Source of the DNA: Marinirhabdus sp963799365
GTDB lineage: Bacteria; Bacteroidota; Bacteroidia; Flavobacteriales; Flavobacteriaceae
Length of the DNA: 64,000 bases
Reading direction: 5' to 3'
Assembly (NCBI GenBank): GCA_963799365.1
Contig: CAWCWV010000008.1
Coordinates: 124,001-188,000, forward strand
Under the pieces are notes generated by a model that did no database searches, was not told the DNA's origin, and was given only the letters and a program-made list of their open reading frames with translations. Numbering within the stretch: position 1 is the first letter of the stretch; every line of letters starts with the position of its first letter. The translations under genes and the position numbers were made by a program. Positions 46,642 to 54,991 of this stretch are shown in pieces.

Positions 46642-47709
46642 ATGAGCCACACCATTTTACCGGGCGTTGCAACCGGAAGACAAGTGCAACAAATTCATAA
46701 ACTTGCTAAAGAAAAAGCATTTGCGCTTCCTGCCGTAAATGTTACCAGTTCCAGTACCGTAAATACAGTGATGGAAACTGCTGCCGAACTGAATGCTCCA
46801 GTGATCGTTCAGTTTTCTAATGGTGGCTGTCTTTTTAATGCCGGTAAGGGATTAAACAATGATGGTGAAAGAGCAGCCATTGCAGGGGGTGTTGCAGGTG
46901 CTAAACACGTACACGAGTTAGCAAAATTATATGGGGCTACTGTAATTTTACACACAGATCATTGTGCAAAAAAATTACTGCCCTGGATAGACGGTTTGCT
47001 GGATGCTAGCGAAGTGCATTACAAACAACACGGTGTCCCTTTGTATAGTTCGCACATGATAGATCTTTCTGAAGAGCCTATTGAAGAAAACATAGAAATT
47101 TCCAAAAGATACCTAGAGCGCATGTCCAAGATGGGGATGACGCTAGAAATTGAATTGGGTATTACTGGAGGTGAAGAAGATGGCGTAGATAATACCGATG
47201 TGGATTCTTCTAAATTATATACCCAACCAGATGAAGTGGCATATGCCTATGAAGAGTTACTGAAGGTAAGCGACCAGTTTACGATTGCCGCAGCCTTCGG
47301 AAATGTGCACGGGGTGTACAAACCGGGAAATGTAAAATTAACCCCTATTATTCTGAAAAATTCTCAGGAATATGTTCAGAAAAAATATGGAACCGGACAC
47401 AATCCAATAGATTTTGTCTTTCACGGCGGAAGTGGTTCTACCTTGGAAGAAATTCGCGAAGCAATAGGCTACGGGGTAATTAAAATGAATATTGATACCG
47501 ATCTTCAATTTGCATATACCGAAGGTTCACGGGATTATATTGCCAAGCACATGGAATACCTCAAAACACAAATAGGAAATCCTGAGGGAAGCGAAATCCC
47601 AAACAAAAAATATTACGATCCAAGAAAGTGGTTGCGTGAAAGTGAATTAACTTTCAAAAAAAGATTAACACGCGCTTTTGAAGACCTCAATAATATAAAT
47701 ACACTCTAA
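46642..47709 (+). CDS. fbaA: Class II fructose-bisphosphate aldolase
   Basis: A 355-residue zinc-dependent aldolase of the FbaA type, splitting fructose-1,6-bisphosphate. The metal-binding VILHTDHCAKK, the glutamate-rich LEIELGITGGEEDGVD, the histidine in AAFGNVHGVYKPGN and the phosphate loop FVFHGGSGS are present. Length is normal. It has its own promoter and is followed by accD, which also has one. Confidence 0.96.
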   Translation: MSHTILPGVATGRQVQQIHKLAKEKAFALPAVNVTSSSTVNTVMETAAELNAPVIVQFSNGGCLFNAGKGLNNDGERAAIAGGVAGAKHVHELAKLYGATVILHTDHCAKKLLPWIDGLLDASEVHYKQHGVPLYSSHMIDLSEEPIEENIEISKRYLERMSKMGMTLEIELGITGGEEDGVDNTDVDSSKLYTQPDEVAYAYEELLKVSDQFTIAAAFGNVHGVYKPGNVKLTPIILKNSQEYVQKKYGTGHNPIDFVFHGGSGSTLEEIREAIGYGVIKMNIDTDLQFAYTEGSRDYIAKHMEYLKTQIGNPEGSEIPNKKYYDPRKWLRESELTFKKRLTRAFEDLNNINTL

Positions 47710-47716
47710 GATTCCC

Positions 47717-47724
47717 TATATTTG
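47717..47724 (+). promoter_or_regulatory. -7 box of the accD promoter
   Basis: TATATTTG fits TAnnTTTG. The in-frame TTG at 47722 lies inside it, so translation should start at the ATG at 47755. Confidence 0.65.
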
Positions 47725-47754
47725 AATTACGAACCCTCCTCAATCGAAAAAAAT

Positions 47755-48621
47755 ATGTCTTGGTTTAAAAGAACAAAAAAAGGAATACAAACTCCAACTG
47801 AAGATAAAAAAGATGTGCCTAAGGGCCTTTGGTACAAATCTCCAACAGGTAAAATTGTAGGTGCAGATGAGTTAGAAAGCAATTTTTACGTGAGCCCAGA
47901 AGACGGCTACCACGTCCGCATTGGAAGCAAAGAATATTTTGAAATATTATTTGACAATGGTAAATTTAAAGAACTGGATAAAAATCTTGAGTCCAAAGAT
48001 CCTTTAAAATTCGAAGACAGTAAAAAATATGTAGACCGCTTAAAAGATGCCCAGAAAAAAACAGGATTGAAAGACGCCGTACGATCAGGTGTTGGAAAAT
48101 CTATGGGTAAAGATCTGGTAATTGCCTGTATGGATTTTAGTTTTATTGGAGGTTCTATGGGAAGTGTAGTTGGAGAGAAAATTGCCCGTGCCGCAGACCA
48201 TTCACTTAAAAATAACATTCCATTTTTATTGATCAGTAAAAGTGGTGGCGCGCGTATGATGGAAGCTGCCTTATCCTTAATGCAATTGGCAAAAACAAGC
48301 GCCAAACTAGCCCAATTGGCAGATGCTAAAATACCTTTTATCTCTTTGTGTACAGACCCAACTACGGGAGGCACTACCGCAAGTTTTGCCATGTTAGGCG
48401 ATATTAACATTGGCGAGCCAGGCGCCTTAATTGGTTTTGCTGGACCTCGTGTTGTAAAAGACACCACAGGTAAAGATCTACCAGACGGGTTTCAAAGTGC
48501 AGAGTTTCTACTGGAACACGGTTTCTTGGATTTTATAACACATCGTAAAGATTTGAAACGTAAAGTAAACTTATATCTGGATTTAATTCTCAACCAGCCC
48601 TTAAGAGAAAAGGCAGTATAA
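47755..48621 (+). CDS. accD: Acetyl-CoA carboxylase carboxyltransferase subunit beta, zinc-ribbon cysteines absent
   Basis: A 288-residue crotonase-fold subunit that, with AccA, transfers CO2 from biotin to acetyl-CoA. Core motifs are intact (FSFIGGSMGSVVGEKI, SGGARMMEAALSLMQ, DPTTGGTTASFAMLGD, GFAGPRVV). The N-terminal zinc ribbon found in most bacterial AccD is present only in outline: its CPxC pairs are replaced by KSPTGK (near 29) and SPEDGYH (near 47), so no metal can be bound there. The start is the ATG at MSWFKRTKKG, downstream of a -7 box. Confidence 0.93.
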   Translation: MSWFKRTKKGIQTPTEDKKDVPKGLWYKSPTGKIVGADELESNFYVSPEDGYHVRIGSKEYFEILFDNGKFKELDKNLESKDPLKFEDSKKYVDRLKDAQKKTGLKDAVRSGVGKSMGKDLVIACMDFSFIGGSMGSVVGEKIARAADHSLKNNIPFLLISKSGGARMMEAALSLMQLAKTSAKLAQLADAKIPFISLCTDPTTGGTTASFAMLGDINIGEPGALIGFAGPRVVKDTTGKDLPDGFQSAEFLLEHGFLDFITHRKDLKRKVNLYLDLILNQPLREKAV

Positions 48622-48624
48622 AAG

Positions 48625-48653
48625 AAAAGCCACTCGATTGAGTGGCTTTTTTT
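48625..48653 (+). terminator. Terminator after accD
   Basis: AAAAGCCACTC and GAGTGGCTTTT pair with a four-base loop, followed by a T-run, 4 bases after the accD stop. Confidence 0.9.
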
Positions 48654-48718
48654 ATTCATTGTTTGGGTGTTGTATCGTCAATTCCAGTAATTCTTTGTGA
48701 TACACTACTTGAGGCTAT

Positions 48719-49549
48719 TTACAAAAATACGGTATAATCAACGCCATTAAATGTAAAAACAGCTTGTGCATCGCAGGCACCATTACCAAAATCCAGCGAA
48801 CCCGTGAGTCCGTCCTGGGTAACTTCTAAAGTTCCACTTACTAAATACGGGCAGTCTAACCTACGTACCAAAGTTTCAGTGACTACCCCAGAACGCTCAA
48901 AACCATTGGTAAACGTGGTGTTCCAGTTTCCGGTGATGTTGTATACATTATCTGTCCAGGTGCCAGAGCCTACCCCTTCCACCCATTCTGCAATTCGGAG
49001 TCCGTTACGGGTTGCCGTTACAGTGCTGCTTGGAAAAGATACTGTGATGGTTTCGTTTACAGTTGAAGCTGGATTGCCGTTCGCATTCATTAATTCTCTT
49101 AAGATTTCGCCACCACCAGCTACGCCGTTTCCATTATAAAAATAATTTTCGAAGGTGTAATTTATAATTCGGGAATCGTTTATAATGGCTTCATAATTCA
49201 AATTAATTTTTCCTGAAACTGTTGCTCCATTATTCAACGTACACCCAGTTCCAAAATCCAGGATAATACTACCTGTACCATCGCCATTTGCATTCAGCGT
49301 TACTGTAGCACAGGCTGGAAAAAGTGACATATTATTTTGTCCTCGTGTGGCTTCTTCATTTTCATCGTAACCGTTTTCCATAATGGTTAAGGTACCTTCA
49401 ATGGCAGTATCTACTTTCGCTGCTAGCGCTGCATCTTCAGCCGAAAAATCTACAGGATCTTGTGTGTCGTCTTCTTTATCGCAACTATTCAGGAACAAAG
49501 TAAAACTGAAAAGTGATGCCAGGATTAGTGATTTCTTCAATGTTTTCAT
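48719..49549 (-). CDS. Hypothetical lipoprotein
   Basis: A 276-residue protein with a lipoprotein signal ending FLNSC, followed by an acidic linker (DKEDDTQDPVD), as common for surface-exposed Bacteroidota lipoproteins. The rest is Thr/Asn/Gly-rich, beta-type sequence with two similar halves (GSIILDFGTGCTLNNG and GSLDFGNGACDAQ), suggesting an internal repeat with paired cysteines. I recognise no named family. It is convergent with accD. Confidence 0.7.
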   Translation of the reverse strand: MKTLKKSLILASLFSFTLFLNSCDKEDDTQDPVDFSAEDAALAAKVDTAIEGTLTIMENGYDENEEATRGQNNMSLFPACATVTLNANGDGTGSIILDFGTGCTLNNGATVSGKINLNYEAIINDSRIINYTFENYFYNGNGVAGGGEILRELMNANGNPASTVNETITVSFPSSTVTATRNGLRIAEWVEGVGSGTWTDNVYNITGNWNTTFTNGFERSGVVTETLVRRLDCPYLVSGTLEVTQDGLTGSLDFGNGACDAQAVFTFNGVDYTVFL

Positions 49550-49653
49550 AATTTTAAGTTTTCGTTTACGTTTTAGATTTGGACTTATATAACGTTTGTA
49601 AGTTTAAATAAGTATGCTTATCCCTTGAATATAAAGTAAAGCAACCCTTCTAT

Positions 49654-50460
49654 ATGCGCTTGCAAATAAGTACATATTTACTTTTTATACTGCCTGTTTT
49701 CGGTTTATGCCAAGAACAAGGTGGCCCGTGGTCGTTGTATTTTGAAAACAATAGCTACAAGATAACTGCTTCTCAAAAACAGTTTATAGATAGCATTCAG
49801 CAACACTCTTTGCAACGCAACGATAGTATTGTTTTGAAAGGATATGCCAGCAGTCCAGCAGATTCTACCTATAATTTAAAGCTTTCTGAAAGGCGTGCCA
49901 ATGCGGTGAAACAACAATTTAAAAACTACACCACTATTATCGCCAACGGTTTTGGAGAATTGGAAGGTGATGAAGATGAAAACAGGCGGGTAGATATTAT
50001 GACCTGGCCCGTATATAAAGAAAATTTAGCTTTCAAAAGCAGTACAGCGAGTCCCACCAAACTTCCAGAGAAAATAAACGATTACACAAAAATAAATATA
50101 GGAGAAAAAATAGAATTAAAAGGAATCCACTTTTACCCAGGCCGAGACGATATAAGAAATGACAGTAAAGATGCTCTCAATGAATTATTGGAATTTTTAA
50201 CAGAAAACAACAGCATCACTTTTAGACTCCTGGGCCACGTGTGCTGCGGAAAATCACACGACCCTGGCAGGGATGGCTACAACAACCGTACGGGCAAAAA
50301 TAATTTAAGTGAAGCCAGAGCCAAACGAATTTATAATTACCTTCTGGATAATGGCATTGACAAAAAAAGAATGAGCGCCCGTGGCTATGCCTACCGCTAC
50401 CCTACTGGTAAAGGTGATGAGTTTGACAGACGTGTGGAGATTGAGATTATTTCTCGGTAA
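49654..50460 (+). CDS. OmpA family protein with two OmpA-like segments
   Basis: A 268-residue exported protein (signal near LPVFGLCQ). The C-terminal half is an OmpA peptidoglycan-binding domain: FYPGRDDIRNDSKDALNELLEFL, LLGHVCCGKSHDPGRDGYN, LSEARAKRIYNYLLDNGIDKKRMSARGYA, DRRVEIEI. The N-terminal half repeats the pattern in weaker form (DSIVLKGYASSPADSTYNLKLSERRANAVKQ). It probably tethers the outer membrane to the cell wall. The gene is monocistronic. Confidence 0.85.
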   Translation: MRLQISTYLLFILPVFGLCQEQGGPWSLYFENNSYKITASQKQFIDSIQQHSLQRNDSIVLKGYASSPADSTYNLKLSERRANAVKQQFKNYTTIIANGFGELEGDEDENRRVDIMTWPVYKENLAFKSSTASPTKLPEKINDYTKINIGEKIELKGIHFYPGRDDIRNDSKDALNELLEFLTENNSITFRLLGHVCCGKSHDPGRDGYNNRTGKNNLSEARAKRIYNYLLDNGIDKKRMSARGYAYRYPTGKGDEFDRRVEIEIISR

Positions 50461-50620
50461 TCGGTTGTCGGTTCTCGGTTGTCGGTTGTTGGTTGTGGGT
50501 TGTCGGGTCAAGCTTCACGCCTCACGGTTCACGATTCACGGTTCACGGTTCACGATTCACGATTCACGATTCACGGTTCACGGTTCACGGTTCACAGTTC
50601 ACGGTTCACGGTTCACGTTT
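50461..50620. repeat. Two blocks of heptanucleotide tandem repeats
   Basis: After the OmpA-like stop, about seven units of TCGGTTG/TGGGTTG type are followed by about fourteen units of TTCACGG or TTCACGA. Both blocks have a 7-base period. They lie between the OmpA-like gene and the rpsO promoter. Confidence 0.88.
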
Positions 50621-50671
50621 TTTAGAGTAAATATTTCTAACATCCATAAACGTCAATCTAAAATCTTTTTG

Positions 50672-50679
50672 TATTTTTG
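50672..50679 (+). promoter_or_regulatory. -7 box of the rpsO promoter
   Basis: TATTTTTG fits TAnnTTTG, 58 bases before the rpsO ATG. Confidence 0.6.
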
Positions 50680-50736
50680 CGCCCGTATTATGATAGTCGT
50701 AGTACATACATAACAATCATTTACACAAATATTAGC

Positions 50737-51006
50737 ATGTATTTAGCACCAGAAGAAAAAGCGAAAATTTTCGCAAAACATGGTAAAGATGGTAACGACA
50801 CAGGTTCTGCAGAAGGACAAATTGCGTTATTTACATACCGTATTGAGCACCTAACAGGGCACCTTAAAGCAAATCACAAAGACTACAATACAGAGCGTAG
50901 TCTAGTAAAGCTGGTAGGAAAGCGTCGTTCTTTATTAGATTATTTAATGAAGAAAGACATTATGCGTTACCGTGCAATCGTTCAAGAATTAAAATTACGT
51001 AAGTAA
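50737..51006 (+). CDS. rpsO: 30S ribosomal protein S15
   Basis: An 89-residue ribosomal protein that binds 16S rRNA. It has the S15 motifs DTGSAEGQIALFTYRIEHLTGHLKANHKD and KRRSLLDYLMKKD. The start at MYLAPEEK is typical; an in-frame ATG 60 bases upstream would add an unrelated leader that begins at the promoter. As in many bacteria, pnp lies downstream. A terminator intervenes. Confidence 0.96.
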   Translation: MYLAPEEKAKIFAKHGKDGNDTGSAEGQIALFTYRIEHLTGHLKANHKDYNTERSLVKLVGKRRSLLDYLMKKDIMRYRAIVQELKLRK

Positions 51007-51018
51007 TTATTGATTATT

Positions 51019-51042
51019 AAAGGGCTCATAGGAGCCCTTTTT
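51019..51042 (+). terminator. Terminator after rpsO
   Basis: AAAGGGCTC and GAGCCCTTT pair with a four-base loop and a short T-run, 13 bases after the rpsO stop. Confidence 0.85.
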
Positions 51043-51073
51043 AGTATAAAACTTTGCTTAAACCGTAAGTCTT

Positions 51074-51160
51074 TTACCCCGACCCTAAAGGGTGGACTTT
51101 CTAAAAGCAAGATTTCATTTTCAAATTTGCTCCCTTTAGGGCCCGGGGTCACAAATTTGA
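51074..51160. repeat. GC-rich inverted-repeat element between rpsO and pnp
   Basis: Arms TACCCCGACCCTAAAGGGT (near 51075) and CCCTTTAGGGCCCGGGGTCA (to 51151) are near-inverse copies enclosing about 35 AT-rich bases. An outer pair, TCAAATTTG and CAAATTTGA, brackets the right arm. The design (GC-rich self-palindromic arms around AT-rich DNA) is like that of the element at 5042-5165, with a different arm sequence. Confidence 0.65.
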
Positions 51161-51191
51161 AAAACATAGAAAAGCTACCCTTAGGTTTTTC

Positions 51192-51249
51192 ATTGGTCAA
51201 ACCACAACAACACAACAACACTTAGCTTGAAAATCAAGCTTTGACCAAT
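51192..51249 (+). promoter_or_regulatory. Long hairpin in the pnp leader
   Basis: ATTGGTCAAA (51192-51201) pairs exactly with TTTGACCAAT (51240-51249), and AGCTTG/CAAGCT forms a smaller stem within. It lies 42 bases before the pnp ATG. In E. coli a leader stem-loop cut by RNase III mediates pnp autoregulation. A similar use here is only a guess. Confidence 0.45.
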
Positions 51250-51291
51250 TAACTGCGTATATTCTTATGCGCAAAAGTGAAAAACAATTTT

Positions 51292-53523
51292 ATGATACCT
51301 AAAGTATTTAGAGAGGTCATTGACCTTGGTGACGGTAGAGAGATCTCTATCGAAACCGGAAAACTAGCAAAGCAAGCCCACGGGTCTGTTGTTGTTCAAT
51401 CTGGAAAATGTATGTTGCTTTGTACTGTAGTTTCAAACTACGAGCAAAAAGACCTGGATTTCCTTCCATTAACGGTAGACTACCGTGAAAAATTTGCAGC
51501 ATCGGGACGTTACCCAGGTGGTTTCTTTAAAAGAGAAGCACGCCCTAGTGATGGTGAAGTGTTAACAATGCGTTTGGTGGACAGAGTACTGCGTCCGTTA
51601 TTTCCAAAAGATTATCATTCTGAAACTCAGGTGATGATCCAGTTAATGTCTCACGACGAAGATGTCATGCCAGATGCTATGGCAGGTCTTGCCGCTTCTG
51701 CAGCAATTCAGTTATCCGATTTTCCGTTTGAGTGTGCTATCTCTGAAGCAAGAGTAGGGCGTGTAAATGGAGAATTCATCATTAACCCAACAAGAGCACA
51801 GCTTTTAGAATCTGACATCGATATGATGATTGGAGCCTCTGCAGATAGTGTGATGATGGTAGAAGGTGAAATGGATGAAATTTCTGAAGAAGAAATGGCA
51901 GACGCTATCAAATTTGCACACGAGCATATTAAAATTCAATGTGCTGCTCAACTAAGATTAGCAGATGCAGTTGGAAGAAAAGATGTACGCGAATATCCAG
52001 CTGAAAGAGAAGATGAAGATTTAGCTAAGAAAGTACACGATATGGCGTATGACAAAGTATACGCGATCGCACAAGCTGGTTCTGCAAAGCATGAACGCAG
52101 CACTGCTTTCAGCCAGATCAAAGAAGACATAAAAGCTACTTTCTCTGAAGAAGAGTTAGCAGATTATGGCGGTTTAGTTTCAAAATACTACCGTAAAGCA
52201 GAAAAAGCTGCTATTAGAGATTTAACCCTAAACGAAGGAACACGTTTGGATGGTCGTAAAACTACAGAAGTGAGAGATATCTGGTGTGAGGTTGATTACT
52301 TGCCATCGGTTCACGGTTCTGCAGTTTTTACACGTGGAGAAACTCAGGCCCTGGCAACAGTAACTTTGGGAACTTCCAGAGATGCAAATAAAATTGATAT
52401 GCCATCTCACGAAGGAGAAGAAAATTTCTACCTTCACTACAACTTCCCTCCTTTTTGTACGGGTGAAGCTAGACCTATTCGTGGAACCTCTCGTAGAGAA
52501 GTTGGTCACGGTAACTTAGCGCAACGTGGTCTTAAAGGAATGGTGCCAGACGATTGTCCTTACACAGTACGTGTAGTAAGCGAAGTATTAGAATCTAACG
52601 GTTCTTCTTCTATGGCAACTGTTTGTGCTGGGACAATGGCAATGATGGATGCAGGTATCCAAATGAAGAAACCAGTTTCTGGTATCGCAATGGGATTAAT
52701 TTCTGATGGTGCTTCTGGAAAATATGCGGTGCTTTCTGATATTCTTGGTGATGAAGATCACTTAGGAGATATGGACTTTAAAGTTACCGGAACAGCAGAC
52801 GGGATTACCGCTTGCCAAATGGATATTAAAGTAAAAGGATTACGTTACGAGATTCTTGTTGCTGCATTGAAGCAAGCAAGAGAAGGTCGTTTACACATCT
52901 TGACGAAATTGACAGATGCTATTGCTGCTCCAAGAGCAGACGTGAAAGACTACGCTCCAAAAATGGTAACAGTGCGTATTCCTAACGATTTTATTGGTGC
53001 TTTAATTGGACCTGGAGGAAAAGTAATACAAGAACTTCAAAAAGAAACTGGTACTACTATCGTGATCAACGAAGACCCTGTAACAGAAGAAGGAATTGTT
53101 GAAATTCTAGGTACTGGACAAGAAGGAATTGACGCCGTTTTAGCGAAGATCGATTCTATTACCTTTAAGCCAGAAGTTGGATCTGTTTACGAAGTAAAAG
53201 TAATCAAGATGTTAGATTTTGGTGCTGTTGTGGAATATATGGATGCTCCAGGAAACGAAGTATTATTACACGTTTCTGAATTGGCTTGGGAACGCACCGA
53301 AAACGTAAGCGACGTAGTAAATATGGGCGACGTGTTTGATGTGAAGTATTTTGGTTTAGACAAGCGAACTAGAAAAGATAAAGTTTCTAGAAAAGCGCTA
53401 CAGCCAAAACCTGAAGGTTATGTAGAGCGTCCACCAAGAGAAGATCGTGGTAGCCGTGACAACAACCGTGGTAGAGATGATCGTGGTCGTGATAACCGCA
53501 GCAGAGACAGAAAGAGAGACTAG
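51292..53523 (+). CDS. pnp: Polyribonucleotide nucleotidyltransferase
   Basis: A 743-residue phosphorolytic 3'-5' exoribonuclease. Two RNase PH domains (GREISIETGKLAKQAHGSVVV; TRLDGRKTTEVRDIWCEVD with GHGNLAQRGLKGM), then KH (VRIPNDFIGALIGPGGKVIQELQKETG) and S1 (VGSVYEVKVIKMLDFGAVVEY) domains and a basic RG/RD-rich tail. The start MIPKVFREVIDLGDGR is the family one; a GTG 15 bases upstream is less likely. A decayed copy of the 3' tail of this gene lies after the dus gene. Confidence 0.96.
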   Translation: MIPKVFREVIDLGDGREISIETGKLAKQAHGSVVVQSGKCMLLCTVVSNYEQKDLDFLPLTVDYREKFAASGRYPGGFFKREARPSDGEVLTMRLVDRVLRPLFPKDYHSETQVMIQLMSHDEDVMPDAMAGLAASAAIQLSDFPFECAISEARVGRVNGEFIINPTRAQLLESDIDMMIGASADSVMMVEGEMDEISEEEMADAIKFAHEHIKIQCAAQLRLADAVGRKDVREYPAEREDEDLAKKVHDMAYDKVYAIAQAGSAKHERSTAFSQIKEDIKATFSEEELADYGGLVSKYYRKAEKAAIRDLTLNEGTRLDGRKTTEVRDIWCEVDYLPSVHGSAVFTRGETQALATVTLGTSRDANKIDMPSHEGEENFYLHYNFPPFCTGEARPIRGTSRREVGHGNLAQRGLKGMVPDDCPYTVRVVSEVLESNGSSSMATVCAGTMAMMDAGIQMKKPVSGIAMGLISDGASGKYAVLSDILGDEDHLGDMDFKVTGTADGITACQMDIKVKGLRYEILVAALKQAREGRLHILTKLTDAIAAPRADVKDYAPKMVTVRIPNDFIGALIGPGGKVIQELQKETGTTIVINEDPVTEEGIVEILGTGQEGIDAVLAKIDSITFKPEVGSVYEVKVIKMLDFGAVVEYMDAPGNEVLLHVSELAWERTENVSDVVNMGDVFDVKYFGLDKRTRKDKVSRKALQPKPEGYVERPPREDRGSRDNNRGRDDRGRDNRSRDRKRD

Positions 53524-53587
53524 TCTTAGACTACGCTCAGACTGTATAGCTATTTAATTCCGATATTCTCGGATTACAAATACTCTT

Positions 53588-53620
53588 AAACGCCCTCCTA
53601 CCTTGGAGGGCGTTTTTTTT
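53588..53620 (+). terminator. Terminator after pnp
   Basis: AAACGCCCTCC and GGAGGGCGTTT form an 11-base stem with a 6-base loop, followed by T residues. Confidence 0.92.
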
Positions 53621-53657
53621 ATGCTGAAATTTTAAAAATCAACATTAGATATTCTGC

Positions 53658-53665
53658 TATCTTTG
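53658..53665 (+). promoter_or_regulatory. -7 box of the dus promoter
   Basis: TATCTTTG fits TAnnTTTG, 18 bases before the ATG. Confidence 0.55.
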
Positions 53666-53682
53666 TTGCTGAAAATTTACAA

Positions 53683-54645
53683 ATGTCTTACCAACTTCTA
53701 TCCTCTCCTTTACAAGGCTTTACAGACGCTATATTTCGAAATGCGCAACAGAAATTTTTTGGAGGCATAGACACGTTTTATGCGCCCTATATTCGGTTCA
53801 ATAGAAAGATGGTTATTAAGGGATCCTACCAGCGAGATTTAGACCCTGAGGTCAATACAAGTCTGGAATTAATTCCGCAGGTAATGACAGCAGATGCAGA
53901 CCATTTTATATTTGTGATTCAGTATATCCAATCGTTAGGCTATAAAGAACTTAACTGGAATCTGGGTTGCCCCTACCCAATGGTAACTAAAAGCGGTATG
54001 GGTTCTGGACTTATTTGCAATACTGAAAAAATTGACCATATATTACATCGTGCACATATCGAAACCGATGTGACCATCTCCATGAAAATGCGTTTAGGCT
54101 ATGAAAATAGTACAGAAATACTAGATGCTTTTCCCATCTTAGAAAAGTACCCTTTAAAAAATATTGCCATTCACGCGCGCCTAGGAAAGCAATTATACAA
54201 AGGAGGTGTAGACCTCGAAGCGTTTCAGAAATGTGTAGACGTCTCCAAGCATACGCTGTATTATAATGGCGATATTACAACAGTAGCACAGTTTAAAACA
54301 ATGCGCGAGCGTTTTCCATCCATACAGCATTTTATGTTGGGCAGAGGGCTTATTGCAGATCCTTTTTTGCCCAGTATGATAAAAGCAGATACGATAGTAT
54401 ATCCAGCGGAGCGATGGGAGATTTTTAGAGAGTTTCATGATACTATCTATGAGCAGTATGATGCCATGCTTTCTGGACCCACGCCCATAAAAATGAAAAT
54501 GCTGGGGTTTTGGGAGTTTTTCGCTCAGGCTACACACCATCCTCAAAAAGTGTACAAGGCAATTAAAAAAGCTGGGAATCCATATAAATATCATCAGGCT
54601 GTAGGGGAAATTCTTGCTTTGCAAAAACAGCACTCATTAAAATAA
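53683..54645 (+). CDS. tRNA-dihydrouridine synthase
   Basis: A 320-residue FMN-dependent Dus protein reducing uridines in tRNA. Conserved segments: LLSSPLQGFTDAIFR at the start, ELNWNLGCPYPMVTKSGMGSGL with the catalytic Cys, ISMKMRLGYEN, AIHARLGKQLYKGG and YNGDI, then FMLGRGLIADP. Which uridine is targeted is not clear. It has its own promoter and is bracketed by pnp and a degenerate copy of the pnp tail. Confidence 0.9.
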   Translation: MSYQLLSSPLQGFTDAIFRNAQQKFFGGIDTFYAPYIRFNRKMVIKGSYQRDLDPEVNTSLELIPQVMTADADHFIFVIQYIQSLGYKELNWNLGCPYPMVTKSGMGSGLICNTEKIDHILHRAHIETDVTISMKMRLGYENSTEILDAFPILEKYPLKNIAIHARLGKQLYKGGVDLEAFQKCVDVSKHTLYYNGDITTVAQFKTMRERFPSIQHFMLGRGLIADPFLPSMIKADTIVYPAERWEIFREFHDTIYEQYDAMLSGPTPIKMKMLGFWEFFAQATHHPQKVYKAIKKAGNPYKYHQAVGEILALQKQHSLK

Positions 54646-54775
54646 AGTTTCTAGAAACAGCACTACAACCAAAACTTGAAGGCTATGTAGAGCGTCCACC
54701 AAGAGAAGTTAGTGTTGCTGTAACACCAATCGTAGTAGAGATAAATAGAGAGATTAATTTATTTTCTAAACAGTA
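54642..54775 (+). pseudogene. Decayed duplicate of the pnp 3' end
   Basis: From AAAGTTTCTAGAAA to GAGCGTCCACCAAGAGAAG the sequence is nearly the same as pnp at 53385-53449. It then stays recognisable but diverged through the basic tail (GTAGTAGAGAT). Frame is lost (TGA after about 11 codons), so nothing is translated. A terminator resembling the one after pnp follows at 54783. Confidence 0.8.
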
Positions 54776-54782
54776 ATTAAAA

Positions 54783-54814
54783 CGCCTTTCAACTATTGAG
54801 AGGCGATTTTTTTT
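54783..54814 (+). terminator. Terminator after dus (related to the pnp terminator)
   Basis: CGCCTTTC and GAGAGGCG pair (one G-U), followed by a T-run. Its position after the pnp-tail copy and its CGCC/GGCG core suggest it was duplicated together with the tail. The 177 bases from here to proC hold an AAGGAC/GTCCTT hairpin near 54931-54959 and no gene. Confidence 0.75.
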
Positions 54815-54991
54815 GAAAACCTGTCAGGAAAAACTTTTTTTTAAAAAGAAGACTGCAATTACGTCACTAGCTTCTTAGCCACTATCTATAGTGAAGCAAT
54901 AGCGATTTCATTCAAATAAAAAAATAAAGAAGGACAAGTGTTGTGTTTCGCACAGTCCTTGCACTAACTGTTTAAATTTAACTGAAAAACA

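Noticed and set aside
47907..48467. Long antisense frame (186 codons) opposite accD
   Set aside because: It lies wholly within accD, has no start context or recognisable domain, and accD is certain.
50677..50736. N-terminal extension of S15 from an upstream ATG
   Set aside because: The extra codons begin inside the -7 promoter box and have no counterpart in S15 proteins.
54193..54633. Antisense frame of 146 codons opposite dus
   Set aside because: Composition is that of a reverse-strand shadow; dus motifs are clear on the other strand.
54931..54959. AAGGAC/GTCCTT hairpin upstream of proC as a terminator or riboswitch
   Set aside because: No U-run follows and no known aptamer core is present; only a short stem.
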